From Deltaproteobacteria bacterium (GTDB taxonomy: Bacteria; Desulfobacterota; WTBG01; CAIYCZ01; CAIRTM01), in NCBI GenBank assembly GCA_024276465.1, contig JAJRXD010000119.1, forward strand, positions 1 through 64,000: a DNA stretch of 64,000 nucleotides, read 5' to 3'. The stretch's first letter is position 1, and each line of letters opens with the position of its first letter. The position numbers were made by a program, and so were the translations under genes. Shown here piece after piece: positions 35,953-45,491 of the stretch. The notes beneath the pieces were generated by a model. It made no database searches. It saw only the letters and a program-made list of their open reading frames with translations, and was not told the DNA's origin.

Positions 35953-38313
35953 TCATATTTTTGTTTCTGTTCTGAAAAGAAATTTCGGTTTAAACAGAGA
36001 CAGAAGGGAAGAAAGGACAAACAGACTGCTTAACATGTTTGCCATCATAATAACTCCAAGCATAATACCCAGAATTGCCTGAAAGCGCATCTCGGAAAAG
36101 CAGAGAGTTGTTACTCCTGCGGTTACGGTCAGTGCAGTAAAAAGAACTGCCCTTCCTGAAGTTTTAAATGTTTCAACAAAAGCATCTTCGGTGTTTTTTA
36201 ATGATACTTCCTTTCTTAGCCGCGTAAGTATATAAAGAGAATAGTCAACCCCTACGCCAATCCCAAGTGCTGAAACAGGAAGAGTATAGATAAACAACCC
36301 AACTCCAGTCAGAGCCATGACTGCAAAGGTAATAATATTTCCGAACACCAGTGGTATTATAACTAACAAACCTGCAGTAAAAGACCGGAAGGCAATAGCA
36401 CTGCACAGGAAAACAGCTGTTAACATGAACAATAAATTGGAAATCTGTGACCGGCTGATCACGTCAAGGACTGCCTCATATATGCCTATGAGACCTGCTG
36501 CCATTTTGATTTCCATGCCTGGTGGTGGATTTTCTTTCGTGTAGGCCCTGACATCCGCCATGATGTTTCGTATGGTATCTCCAGTGTGATCGCTTACAAA
36601 TGCCCTGATATTAGCCTGACGCAGATCAAGCTCAAAATAGTCCCTGCGTTCCTCAGGATCACCCATAATAAGTTCGAGGCACTCCCATGCTGCAATCTTA
36701 CTGACAGGCAGAATTTCCCAGCGTGGATCATTGTTGTGCAGTGCACAGTTTACTTTTTTCAGACAGTCAACATAGGACATGGTATAGTTAATTTCAGGAC
36801 GTTCCTCCAGGTGTCTCTGCAGTCTGTTAAAGTAAGAGATGACTTCGGGCTTCAACAGATCCTTCCTCTCCTCTCCTGCTAAATAAATCCAGAGAAGATT
36901 TGTACCGGAAAAATGCTCATTTAAGATTCGGTCACCTTTATTGTATTCAGAGTCCTGCCAGAAATTAGGGGAGCCGGGCTGCTGTTCACCTACCTGAAGC
37001 CTGGTTGAAGCCATAATTCCTATTACTAACAGGATTGAGGCAACAGCCAGCACAGATGTTCTTCGTCGGCCTCCTGATACAGCTCTGGCTGAAAGTTCGA
37101 GAAATTTCATAAGGGAACCTGACTTGCCACCACGTTCAAGTTCCTGAGCCGATGGAAGTGGAAGGTATGAAAGGGCAACAGGGATGAAGATAAAATTTGT
37201 TATCCAGATTGAAAGGATACCAGCACCGGCCACAACCGCCATTGTCTGAATAATGGGAAATGGCAGCAGAGCAAGGGAGACAAAACCAATGCTGTCTGTA
37301 AGGATGGATGTACTTGCAGGAAGCAGCAGGGTTGACAGGACGCGCATACTTGCCTTTTTAGGATCGCGGCATTTATACCCCTCTTCATAGTAGCGTTGCA
37401 TGATCTGGACAGAATGTCCCTGGGAGAGGGCCAGAACAAGAAATGGTACCGTAATACTCAAAACATCCATCTCAAATCCCAGAATATTAAGTATGCCCAA
37501 TCCCCAGATAACAGATAGAAGCCCTGCGGCAAGGGGCAGGATCACCGCACGTTTTCTTCTGAAATCACTATAGAGCAGAGCCACCATGACCAGAAGAGCC
37601 AGAATGAAGATGTATATAATTCCGGACATATACTGCTGTATATATCCTAACATAATGGGCCTGCCTGTCAGATAAAACTCAGTTGTTGCATCCTTTTCCT
37701 TTTCCACTACTTCCTTCAGGTGACTGAATATGTACTGATAGTGTTCCTCGTATTTAAAACTGACAATCAAAACAGTGCCTTTGAGGTCACGTGAAACAAG
37801 TGTGCCATATATATCATCATCGTTCAGGATATTTTTACGGTAGGTCTCAAGCATCTCCTTGTTACCCGCTATAATCTCACGGACCATGTCGTCAAAAGTT
37901 TCAACGCCAAGCATCATGATGCCGTCAGGGTCAGTGGAAGTTTTCAGGAATTTCATTTTGCGGGAAGCAATTGAATAGATGTTATATTTCACCACACCAT
38001 CCATGAGTTCCACAGCTTTCTGAATACGGTAGACTTTACCAAGAGTAACAGGATTGAAAATATCCTCCTTGTTTGTCCTCAGGGTAACAGCCACAAGGTT
38101 GCTTCCGCCAAAAACTTTACTCATTTGAATGTGGAGGTTAACATTAGGATGCCCCCACGGAAGGATGTGGCCTGCTTTATGGCTCAGTCTGATCGAGCGG
38201 GTCAGCCACAGGAACGGCAATGATACCAGTATAATCAGAATGAGAAACGGGAGTCGATATTTAATTACAAAATGTGCAAAATAATCAGACATTAGAATGT
38301 AGTATCCTGTCAC
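35953..38313 (-). CDS. RND/MMPL-superfamily exporter
   Basis: This 786-residue inner-membrane transporter has two homologous halves. Each half has one N-terminal transmembrane helix, a large periplasmic loop, and five further helices (conserved VPFLVLALSQGHSVQIM and GIGVGVDYSLYILTRL), giving twelve helices. It belongs to the branch of predicted exporters related to HpnN and MmpL, which move lipids or hydrophobic compounds by proton motive force. ATG 38292 (MSDYFAHFVIKYR) is an alternative start. It is the last gene of a minus-strand cluster with a DUF1329 protein, a YCF48-like lipoprotein and a DUF1302 barrel. Confidence 0.9.
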   Translation of the reverse strand: MTGYYILMSDYFAHFVIKYRLPFLILIILVSLPFLWLTRSIRLSHKAGHILPWGHPNVNLHIQMSKVFGGSNLVAVTLRTNKEDIFNPVTLGKVYRIQKAVELMDGVVKYNIYSIASRKMKFLKTSTDPDGIMMLGVETFDDMVREIIAGNKEMLETYRKNILNDDDIYGTLVSRDLKGTVLIVSFKYEEHYQYIFSHLKEVVEKEKDATTEFYLTGRPIMLGYIQQYMSGIIYIFILALLVMVALLYSDFRRKRAVILPLAAGLLSVIWGLGILNILGFEMDVLSITVPFLVLALSQGHSVQIMQRYYEEGYKCRDPKKASMRVLSTLLLPASTSILTDSIGFVSLALLPFPIIQTMAVVAGAGILSIWITNFIFIPVALSYLPLPSAQELERGGKSGSLMKFLELSARAVSGGRRRTSVLAVASILLVIGIMASTRLQVGEQQPGSPNFWQDSEYNKGDRILNEHFSGTNLLWIYLAGEERKDLLKPEVISYFNRLQRHLEERPEINYTMSYVDCLKKVNCALHNNDPRWEILPVSKIAAWECLELIMGDPEERRDYFELDLRQANIRAFVSDHTGDTIRNIMADVRAYTKENPPPGMEIKMAAGLIGIYEAVLDVISRSQISNLLFMLTAVFLCSAIAFRSFTAGLLVIIPLVFGNIITFAVMALTGVGLFIYTLPVSALGIGVGVDYSLYILTRLRKEVSLKNTEDAFVETFKTSGRAVLFTALTVTAGVTTLCFSEMRFQAILGIMLGVIMMANMLSSLFVLSSLLSLFKPKFLFRTETKI

Positions 38314-38351
38314 AGATCAAATAACTTGAAATATCATTTCTATCTCCCCCC

Positions 38352-38415
38352 TCATGTCATTTCGAGGCACAAAGCAACGAGAAATCTCATTCCCATACAG
38401 AAAGATTTCTCAATC
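38352..38415. repeat. Palindromic repeat of the GAGAAATCT/AGATTTCTC type
   Basis: TGTCATTTCGAGGCAC at the left, then GAGAAATCTCATT and AGAAAGATTTCTC, form a hairpin-capable intergenic repeat. Relatives occur at 21160-21232 and 47331-47365. Confidence 0.6.
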
Positions 38416-38477
38416 CAGGCCAGTCACAATTTATCGGGGTTCATTCGAAACAGCAGAAGTTAAAATGTTGTTTCTGT

Positions 38478-39743
38478 TTATCTCCATAGCCACCTGCTTC
38501 TTTTCTCTTTTGCAATCTTTGCTTTCAAATCATCGGGAATTACAACATTGCGGTATTTGGGAAACTTCTCCGGCCAAAGGGGTGGTTTGGACGGAAACTC
38601 TTCAGAATGTTTCAGCCGGGAAACATTGTTCAGGTCATTTCTCCATGATCGCTGGTTTTTCATATATCTGACAGTAAAAACATCATCAGGACAATCAACT
38701 TCGAACCTTGTTGGCGGAATTATACGCGCCCAGCTTTCATGGTCAAGATCCAGGTCCCAGGCATACCATTCTGTCATGACAAGCTGGTCCCTGTTGTCCC
38801 GGGGCTGTCTGGCCATTTTATCCCAGTTATCATAGCACTTTCCATGAATCTTAAAAAGGTTTCCCTTTTTGTCCCACTGCTCTATTCTGATTATAGCAAA
38901 GGTGTGACGGTCATACCATGTTACCCATTGGGAAAGATAGTAGTCTTTCCTGTCAGCCCACGGCGTACCAGGTTTCGAGAGAACCACATAGCACTCAACA
39001 CCCCCATCAGGGGTATAAGGACCATTTTCTCCCATAAACTTTTTCCTGCCGTTAATCTCATGGATTGTGTCAACACCTATTACTTTGTGGCTGTGCTCCC
39101 ATGTGTCCCTCATAAAGTCATCATCATAGCTGAAGTCGGTTTCAAGCAGATTGTCCTGCCCTGATCCTCCCTGGATTCGCCTTACTCTGCGCAGGGAATT
39201 ATAGTATATCCACCGCTCCTGCTCCCTGAAATCATCCGGAGTATCTTTTATATCCCACAAAAGCAGGCCCCTTCCCCTTTCCTCAGGCGGAAAATCATAA
39301 ACAATCAAATGCTTTGTCTCAACATCACCGGGCTTGAGCTTGTAGAGCTTTTCAGCAAAGCCTTCATAGAAAAACTTAGTCTTGAACATCCACGTGACCT
39401 GAAGCATATGTCCCCGCTTGTTAACAGTAGCAAGATGTGCGGCCTCATCTTTGCAGCTCCTTCCGGGAAAGACAATGTCTTCCCCCAGGAATGATATCTC
39501 TTCTCCGGTGAATGGGGGTTCAAAAGGGTATATTTCTTCGGGCAGGTACTTAAAATCCTTGTGGCGCGGAACTTCACTGGACCAGCGAATATCAATTTTC
39601 CATGCCTCCAGCTCCTGGCGGGTCATATCATTAACGGATTTCCAGGTTTTCTCCTGCTTTGCTCCGGATGTCCCTGAAACAAAAAACAGACAGGCAAGCA
39701 AAGCGAACGAAAAAATTATTTGTTTTCTTGTTCTGAAAAACAT
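38478..39743 (-). CDS. DUF1329-family outer-membrane-associated protein (LolA/LolB-like fold family)
   Basis: This 421-residue exported protein has a signal peptide ending near VSGTSGAKQ. Residues spread through the protein match DUF1329: WYAWDLDLDHESW, YYNSLRRVRRIQGG and the aromatic C-terminal KRSRWLWR. The family is thought to adopt a lipoprotein-sorting-like curved sheet that could bind lipids or hydrophobic cargo in the periplasm. It lies between the RND transporter gene and the YCF48-like gene, consistent with a periplasmic shuttle in an export chain. This function is inference. Confidence 0.85.
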   Translation of the reverse strand: MFFRTRKQIIFSFALLACLFFVSGTSGAKQEKTWKSVNDMTRQELEAWKIDIRWSSEVPRHKDFKYLPEEIYPFEPPFTGEEISFLGEDIVFPGRSCKDEAAHLATVNKRGHMLQVTWMFKTKFFYEGFAEKLYKLKPGDVETKHLIVYDFPPEERGRGLLLWDIKDTPDDFREQERWIYYNSLRRVRRIQGGSGQDNLLETDFSYDDDFMRDTWEHSHKVIGVDTIHEINGRKKFMGENGPYTPDGGVECYVVLSKPGTPWADRKDYYLSQWVTWYDRHTFAIIRIEQWDKKGNLFKIHGKCYDNWDKMARQPRDNRDQLVMTEWYAWDLDLDHESWARIIPPTRFEVDCPDDVFTVRYMKNQRSWRNDLNNVSRLKHSEEFPSKPPLWPEKFPKYRNVVIPDDLKAKIAKEKRSRWLWR

Positions 39744-39781
39744 ATGTTTTCCTCCATATAGGTCTTGTTTTCTGTAATTAA

Positions 39782-39826
39782 GTGGCTAAACGAAAAGTCC
39801 TTTTTTTGCAGTTTTCGGTCAGGCAT
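39782..39826. repeat. Minimal copy of the inverted-repeat element
   Basis: GTGGCTAAACGAAAAGTCC and GTTTTCGGTCAGGCAT are imperfect inverted ends like those at 15931 and 28329, here only about 10 bp apart. It has inserted between the DUF1329 and YCF48-like genes. Confidence 0.55.
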
Positions 39827-39846
39827 TAAATTAATATATCATGCTC

Positions 39847-40785
39847 TTATTCTCCAGCACTGTTTCTGAAGATCTTTCCCCCTTTGCCTGAGATCCATAA
39901 ATTACCCTTTCTGTCTGTTGCAGCAGCGTAGAGTGATTTTCGTGCCGGAGATGAGATTTTACACCACTGCCCGTTCCTGTATGAGAGAACAACACCTGAT
40001 GCCCCTACAATCCATCCTTGGCCTTTAGAGTCAAAATGAATATCCAGAAGATGATTTTCAACCGGGCTTGAAAATATCTGCCATCGTCCATTAAAAAAGT
40101 GCAGAATTGTTCCTGCAGCTCCTGCAGCCCACCCTTCATTTTCAGAACAAAAGTAAACTCCATAAAGATTTTCCTGAACAGGGGAAACAGTTTTAATCCA
40201 TTCAAGACCGTTATAATGAAGTATCAGACCGTTATTTCCCACTGCCCATCCGTTTACCGGACTGGTGAAAAAAACACGGGTAAGATAACCAACAACCGGT
40301 GCAGCCTGTTTTTTCCACACATTGTCTCTGTAATGAAAAATAATGCTGTTTTCTCCCACTGCCCATCCTTCGTTTTCATTGAGAAAAAACAGATCCATAA
40401 TGTCCCAGTCAATCCCAAGGTCATGCTGAGTCCATCCGGCTTTTTCAAATGAAAATACAGTACCTGCCGAACCAGCAGCAAATGCCTTTTCCCCGCCTGC
40501 AAAACAAAGGGAGAATATCTGTTGTGAGGTTGGAATTTTCTCTTTAGACCACCCTGAACCGTCAAAGGAGAACATGTTTCCGCCTTCCCCTGCTGCCAGG
40601 CCATTCCCGGATTCAGGAAAGGCAATTGTATAAATGCTGCAAAAATCAGGAATATTAAATCGCTGCCAACCCGCGTTAGGTTCTTCACTGCCTGGTACTG
40701 ACTGGGGTTGTTCCATGCGGCAAGCAATAAAACACAGAAAGACAAATACAATAAAAAGATAATTTAAAAACGCCTTGACAGACAC
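39847..40785 (-). CDS. YCF48/BNR-like beta-propeller lipoprotein
   Basis: This protein of about 312 residues has a lipobox CFIAC after the hydrophobic segment NYLFIVFVFL. I place the start at GTG 40785, since the frame upstream to 40914 would overlap the preceding gene by 89 bp and has no signal-like N terminus. The mature protein is a repeat array of about 40-residue blades with recurring GWAVG, GWAAG and GWIVG motifs, typical of YCF48/BNR propellers. Such proteins assist assembly in photosynthetic bacteria, but here it is part of the DUF1302/DUF1329/RND cluster. It probably anchors in a membrane and contacts its neighbours. Confidence 0.8.
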   Translation of the reverse strand: MSVKAFLNYLFIVFVFLCFIACRMEQPQSVPGSEEPNAGWQRFNIPDFCSIYTIAFPESGNGLAAGEGGNMFSFDGSGWSKEKIPTSQQIFSLCFAGGEKAFAAGSAGTVFSFEKAGWTQHDLGIDWDIMDLFFLNENEGWAVGENSIIFHYRDNVWKKQAAPVVGYLTRVFFTSPVNGWAVGNNGLILHYNGLEWIKTVSPVQENLYGVYFCSENEGWAAGAAGTILHFFNGRWQIFSSPVENHLLDIHFDSKGQGWIVGASGVVLSYRNGQWCKISSPARKSLYAAATDRKGNLWISGKGGKIFRNSAGE

Positions 40786-40825
40786 ATCTAATTCTCTCTT
40801 AAAATTGATGACTCGTAAAAAATCA

Positions 40826-42361
40826 TCAAAACTCGTACCTGATGTACAGCCCCACATTATCGTATTTATCATAACCACCGTACACACCCATGTAATCACC
40901 ATTAAACCACTCATAGTAAAGAATGGTTCTTATATAATCCGACACCTTCCACCTTACTTCAAAAAGCTGTCTCACCCCCTCATTTTCCGAAGGATGCGCA
41001 TTGAAAAATCCAAGCACGTAGTAGGTTGTGTTAAGCCGGTCACCGGTAAATTCATACGACTTGGAAAGAACGCCCAGAGCACCGTACAGCAGCTTCTGGT
41101 TTGTCCCGGGTGATGAAAAGTGACGGTTGAACCCTATAATATATTTTGCAAGAGGCTGAAATATTGCATTGAGCTCACCTCCGAAAAAGCTTGTCATCCA
41201 TCTGCTTCCGAAAAATATTTCGTCTCTTTTCTTAACACCATCTTCAAGCTTCCATGGCAGCAGAGATTCATCATCAACACTGTAATACCTGTTCGTGGTA
41301 TAGACAACCTCATTGCTTACTGCCCAGTGATTATCAAGCCAGTAAAAACTTGTTTCAGCCATTGCGCCGAACTGGTGCAGCCGGGTATGCTTTGGCTCCA
41401 GTTCCAGTTTTACAAAACCACTCCTGGGTGAAACCAGCTTGAATCGCCGCCTGAAGTTGGTAGGGCTGTCGCTCCAGGTATAAAAATAAACCAGGCTGAA
41501 TTCCCAGTTGCCTTTTTCCATATTGAAACGCAGTGCCCATTCATGGTCTTTAAAGGATGTGGAAGGTTTATCAGAATTTGTAAAACTTGCCACAGAAGGA
41601 ATATTAATAAATGGCGGGAAATATGCAGCCCCTGGTGTGGGTCCGTAATTCTCTTCAAAATCCGGTATCCAGAGTAACTGGAGAGAATAGTCTGACCAGT
41701 TATATGTAATATTTGCCATCCAGAGAGGAATGCGTCTGTATTCATAATCAGCCTGCCATTCGGACGGCGGGTATTCTCTGGAGTCAAAAGGGTTCACAAT
41801 GTCAAGGACCCGTCCTTCCATTTTTCCCCAGACCACCTGCTGTTTGCCAAGATAAAAATCAAAATTACCCCAGAATCCCTGCAAATAAAACTCCCGCAGT
41901 ATCTGCTCACCACGGTGGTAGTAGTGAGAAGTTGTGTCAACATCATCTGCATAGAGACCACGGCTGTGCTGCCAGTCATAGGCTGAATCGTACAGGAAAT
42001 TTGTAATGCCCACAAGTTTCCAGTTATCAGAAAGTCTGTAATGGGCTTCAAGCTCAAACAGCCATTCTATTTTCTGAGCACGCCAGTCTTTTTTTATTTT
42101 TCCGACACCTACTGAGTTATCATCTCCATGAACATTAAAGGTGCTATCCAGCCGCACGGCGCCTTTCAGATGAAGCCTTGGGACTGACTCATTTATCGGA
42201 TCAATAAGGTAATGCCCTATGGGGTTAAATTCACTCATTCCCGCATCCAGTTTGCCTAAAAATTCAAAAAAATCCGAGGCAGATGCAAACTGTGCACTGA
42301 AAAACAAAAAGCACAGCACAAAAGATACAAAGAGTCTTTTCTTCTTAAATTGTTTTTTCAT
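40826..42361 (-). CDS. DUF1302-family outer-membrane beta-barrel protein
   Basis: This 511-residue outer-membrane protein has a signal peptide cleaved around FASASDFFEF. Alternating aromatic strands run throughout, and it ends in the canonical barrel-terminal IRYEF (C-terminal Phe). The N-terminal part (LKGAVRLDSTFNVHG, AHYRLSDNWKLVG) and the QVVWGKMEGRVLDIVNPFD motif identify the DUF1302 family, predicted porin-like barrels. It is the first gene of a minus-strand cluster with the YCF48-like, DUF1329 and RND genes, and so supplies the likely outer-membrane exit or entry step. Confidence 0.87.
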   Translation of the reverse strand: MKKQFKKKRLFVSFVLCFLFFSAQFASASDFFEFLGKLDAGMSEFNPIGHYLIDPINESVPRLHLKGAVRLDSTFNVHGDDNSVGVGKIKKDWRAQKIEWLFELEAHYRLSDNWKLVGITNFLYDSAYDWQHSRGLYADDVDTTSHYYHRGEQILREFYLQGFWGNFDFYLGKQQVVWGKMEGRVLDIVNPFDSREYPPSEWQADYEYRRIPLWMANITYNWSDYSLQLLWIPDFEENYGPTPGAAYFPPFINIPSVASFTNSDKPSTSFKDHEWALRFNMEKGNWEFSLVYFYTWSDSPTNFRRRFKLVSPRSGFVKLELEPKHTRLHQFGAMAETSFYWLDNHWAVSNEVVYTTNRYYSVDDESLLPWKLEDGVKKRDEIFFGSRWMTSFFGGELNAIFQPLAKYIIGFNRHFSSPGTNQKLLYGALGVLSKSYEFTGDRLNTTYYVLGFFNAHPSENEGVRQLFEVRWKVSDYIRTILYYEWFNGDYMGVYGGYDKYDNVGLYIRYEF

Positions 42362-42672
42362 ATCTTTATCCCCCTGCTGAATAACAACAAATTTAAATAT
42401 ATGCTTGCTTTTAGATTCCTGTTCGATTTATTGTAAGAAAGAAACATGCAGAATCTGCCTGGATATCAACTTCTGCATCCGCATCATGCTAAAGTGCCAA
42501 ATGCAATGACCAGACAATCATGTTTCAGACATCCCTTCTTTGCAGGCACTTATCATACACGAAAAGATAAATCAGGAATGAAAATTTTTTATACAATAGT
42601 AGTGTAACATTGGTCAAGTCAAAATTCTTTTGACGGGTTTATCAGTTTTGACATAAACAGGCATCCTCAGGA
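42362..42672. other. Divergent promoter region
   Basis: These 311 bp separate the export cluster (minus) from the repeat lipoprotein (plus), so both promoters should be here. TATACAAT near 42591 could be a -10 element for the rightward gene. No gene is present. Confidence 0.5.
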
Positions 42673-45249
42673 ATGAAAAAATACTTTTTTGTCATTTTGT
42701 TACTTATAAGTTTGTCAGTTTTTTTCTCCGGCTGTGCAGGCTTCAGGGTTGGTTTTCCTGAAAAGCCTGAACAGCCAACTGCTATTGACCTTGTTCTGGA
42801 CAAAATATTTCTTGAAAGAGATGATCTTGCAATAAGCCTTGACACATATACAGGGGACCCTTTTCTTTTAAACAGCGTCCAGCAATTTTTAAACTCGCCA
42901 GTCCGTATGATTTCGTTTTCAGATAATGTTGAAAACAGATTCCAGAAATTTCAGGGACTGCATTCCATTGTAACCTTTTGTGCTGACATGCTTGGGGCAC
43001 CAGTGCATGACAGGGAGATGCCTGAGGGAATCGATGAGATTTTATACCCTGACTATGCGGCAATAGTTCAAAACCTGTATGATGCGATGGGCCGTGCGAT
43101 AGCTTTGTTTAATGAGGCTTTTTCTGAGCTTGACTATGATGAAACAGTCTTTATTAAAGACAAATTAGAACAGCTACTGTTCTACGGGAGAAACCAGGAA
43201 AGTCTCACCCGTAAGGAAAACCAGGATGCAACAAACATGGCATTCCTTCTTGCCGCAAAAATAGATCTGAAAAAAATTGTGGGGGCATGTTACCGTATTG
43301 CATCATCGCTGGACACTGCCATTCCCGGCCTGATAAAGGAAAGCATGTATCCTGACAATGGAATCCTGTTATCAACTCCTCTTGGAAATATTATTGTTGG
43401 CAGCAGGGCAGATGATATTTATGATGGTGTAATGCCCCTGATTCTGATTGAGCCTGGGGGAGATGACACCTATGCTTTTAAAACCCACTCAACATTCAGT
43501 GTTATTGTTGACCTTAACGGCAATGACACCTATAAAGCAACCAGCAATGTACCCCTTGCTTCCGGCATTATGGGAATGGGATTTCTTGTGGATATTGAAG
43601 GTGATGATCTTTACCAGGGTGAAAATTTTTCTTTTGGCTGCGGATTTTTAGGTTCAGGCCTGCTTGCGGACTTCAGTGGTAATGACCGGTATATTGCACA
43701 GGTTTTTTCTGAGGGGGCTGCAACACTTGGAATAGGAGTGCTGTATGATACAGGGGGCAATGATTTTTATCAGTGCGATCTGTATGGCCAGGGCATGGGC
43801 TACGTGGGGGGTACAGGGATCCTGGCAGACATTCTCGGGGATGATATAATCAAGGCAGGAAACGTTGTGCCTGATTCAAGGGAAGAAACAGGTGCTTTTC
43901 AGACCTATTCACAGGGCTTTGGCCTGGGTTGCAGGATGTTTGCATCAGGAGGGCTGGGCATACTTTATAATGGTAAAGGCAGTGACACCTACATGGGTAG
44001 TTACTTTTGCCAGGGATCAAGTTACTGGCATGCTCTGGGCGTGCTCATAGACACAGAGGGTGATGACACCTACCTTGCAAGAAGATACTCTCAGGGAGCA
44101 GGCATTCACAGTTCTGCAGGGATTCTGTCTGACCGGTCTGGAGATGATATTTACAGTTCATGGGGGGTGTCGCAGGGTTGCGGTCATGACCTCTCTGTCG
44201 GCATTCTGCATGACAAACAGGGCAATGACAGGTATGATGCAGAATGGCTCAGCCAGGGAGCCGGAAACAGTTCTGGAATAGGAATTCTGATAGATGACAA
44301 GGGTGATGACATTTACAGAACCGGCAGCAACAATACAATTCAGGGAAGCGGGGTATATGACAAGCGAAGGGATGCGGAAAGCATTGGAATTCTCGTTGAC
44401 AGAGACGGAGAAGATACTTTTTCAGGCAATACAGGAGAGATAGTGATCTGGACGCGGGGAGAAATCGGAGGAGGCATTGACCACGATGGAGAACTGGCTT
44501 CCGTATGGCATGACCCTGCAGAAAAATTTCTGTTTAACGGTTCAAATTTCTCATTCCGGGAAAATATAAAAACCGGGAATAATTCATGCAAAAACTGGCT
44601 GCTGCCTGAACTCGAGGCTCCGCTTTTCTCAGAAGCATCATGGGAAAGGGCCGCGGAATCACTTTCGGAAAAGGGTCCTGAAATCATCCCGCCACTTCTC
44701 AAATACCTGACAATAAAAGATGTTTTAGTTCAGAGAACTGTTGAGGAGACATTGAAAAAAATCGGCATTGAGTACCTTTCCGACATTCATGGTTATTTAC
44801 AGCAGGAAGAAACAGGGGTAATGGAAAAAAAATTTCTGCTGTATGTTCTTGGTGACATAAAAAACATTGGTTCAAAAGATATCTTTAAGGAATTTTTGAA
44901 CAACAAAAACAGCTCTGTCCAGGCCATGGCCCTTAGAGGTCTCTACAAACTTAACACCCCCCCACATATTGAAATGTCTGAAAAACTTTTCAAGACCGGA
45001 AACAGCGAGATAAAAAAATATTTATGCCTTTCGCTTCGTGCTTCAGAAGATCAAAAATCCCTAAAGCTTCTTTACAGGCTGCTGGCTGATGATGACTTCC
45101 AGGTACGGCACGCTGCATACAGGGTACTGAAAGAAAGGAAACAACAAGATATTGCTTTTCTGAAAAAACTTAAAAAAAAGCACGGCATACTTCCTTCAGT
45201 CAGCAGAATGGCAGATGATATTGAAGGATTGGGGTTAAACAATAATTGA
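42673..45249 (+). CDS. Large lipoprotein with a 26-27-residue GDD-Y repeat array and HEAT-like C terminus
   Basis: This 858-residue lipoprotein has lipobox FSGC (Cys21). Residues 40-225 are helical with no recognised domain. Residues 244-585 form about 13 repeats with the invariant core G(D/N)DxY at 246, 263, 283, 310, 336, 362, 389, 436, 463, 490, 517, 544 and 579. Spacing is 26 or 27 residues for most copies. Each core is followed by a SQGxG-type turn and a GxGILxD strand. This predicts a regular beta-solenoid. About 640-858 looks like HEAT-type alpha repeats (YLTIKDVLVQRTVEETLKKI). Acidic turns could bind calcium, though the pattern is not the RTX nonapeptide. I do not recognise a characterised homologue. 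Confidence 0.88.
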   Translation: MKKYFFVILLLISLSVFFSGCAGFRVGFPEKPEQPTAIDLVLDKIFLERDDLAISLDTYTGDPFLLNSVQQFLNSPVRMISFSDNVENRFQKFQGLHSIVTFCADMLGAPVHDREMPEGIDEILYPDYAAIVQNLYDAMGRAIALFNEAFSELDYDETVFIKDKLEQLLFYGRNQESLTRKENQDATNMAFLLAAKIDLKKIVGACYRIASSLDTAIPGLIKESMYPDNGILLSTPLGNIIVGSRADDIYDGVMPLILIEPGGDDTYAFKTHSTFSVIVDLNGNDTYKATSNVPLASGIMGMGFLVDIEGDDLYQGENFSFGCGFLGSGLLADFSGNDRYIAQVFSEGAATLGIGVLYDTGGNDFYQCDLYGQGMGYVGGTGILADILGDDIIKAGNVVPDSREETGAFQTYSQGFGLGCRMFASGGLGILYNGKGSDTYMGSYFCQGSSYWHALGVLIDTEGDDTYLARRYSQGAGIHSSAGILSDRSGDDIYSSWGVSQGCGHDLSVGILHDKQGNDRYDAEWLSQGAGNSSGIGILIDDKGDDIYRTGSNNTIQGSGVYDKRRDAESIGILVDRDGEDTFSGNTGEIVIWTRGEIGGGIDHDGELASVWHDPAEKFLFNGSNFSFRENIKTGNNSCKNWLLPELEAPLFSEASWERAAESLSEKGPEIIPPLLKYLTIKDVLVQRTVEETLKKIGIEYLSDIHGYLQQEETGVMEKKFLLYVLGDIKNIGSKDIFKEFLNNKNSSVQAMALRGLYKLNTPPHIEMSEKLFKTGNSEIKKYLCLSLRASEDQKSLKLLYRLLADDDFQVRHAAYRVLKERKQQDIAFLKKLKKKHGILPSVSRMADDIEGLGLNNN

Positions 45250-45275
45250 CGAGTTCATCATAATTGAGTTATGAA

Positions 45276-45488
45276 ATGAAAAAAGGGGATCAGCTTTATT
45301 TAAAAGGCATACAGATCAGCATGGTCATAAAAACTTTTATTATCATATGGTCATTCTACATTGCAGTAAAAAGCGAAACACTGTTTAAGGGTATTTTCTG
45401 CCTCATGCTCTCAATTATGTTCGTCGGTCTTCTTCTTTTTCAATGGAATTTTTACAAAAACAGCAGAAAAAGATCAGATTTGAACTAA
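45276..45488 (+). CDS. Small two-helix membrane protein of unknown function
   Basis: This 70-residue protein (from ATG 45276) has two hydrophobic segments (MVIKTFIIIWSFYIAV and GIFCLMLSIMFVGLLLF). The C-terminal tail is basic, so that end should face the cytoplasm. It begins 26 bp after the repeat lipoprotein, on the same strand, and could be co-transcribed with it. No strong ribosome site is visible. A TTG-started extension to 45264 is possible. Function unknown. Confidence 0.55.
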   Translation: MKKGDQLYLKGIQISMVIKTFIIIWSFYIAVKSETLFKGIFCLMLSIMFVGLLLFQWNFYKNSRKRSDLN

Positions 45489-45491
45489 AAT

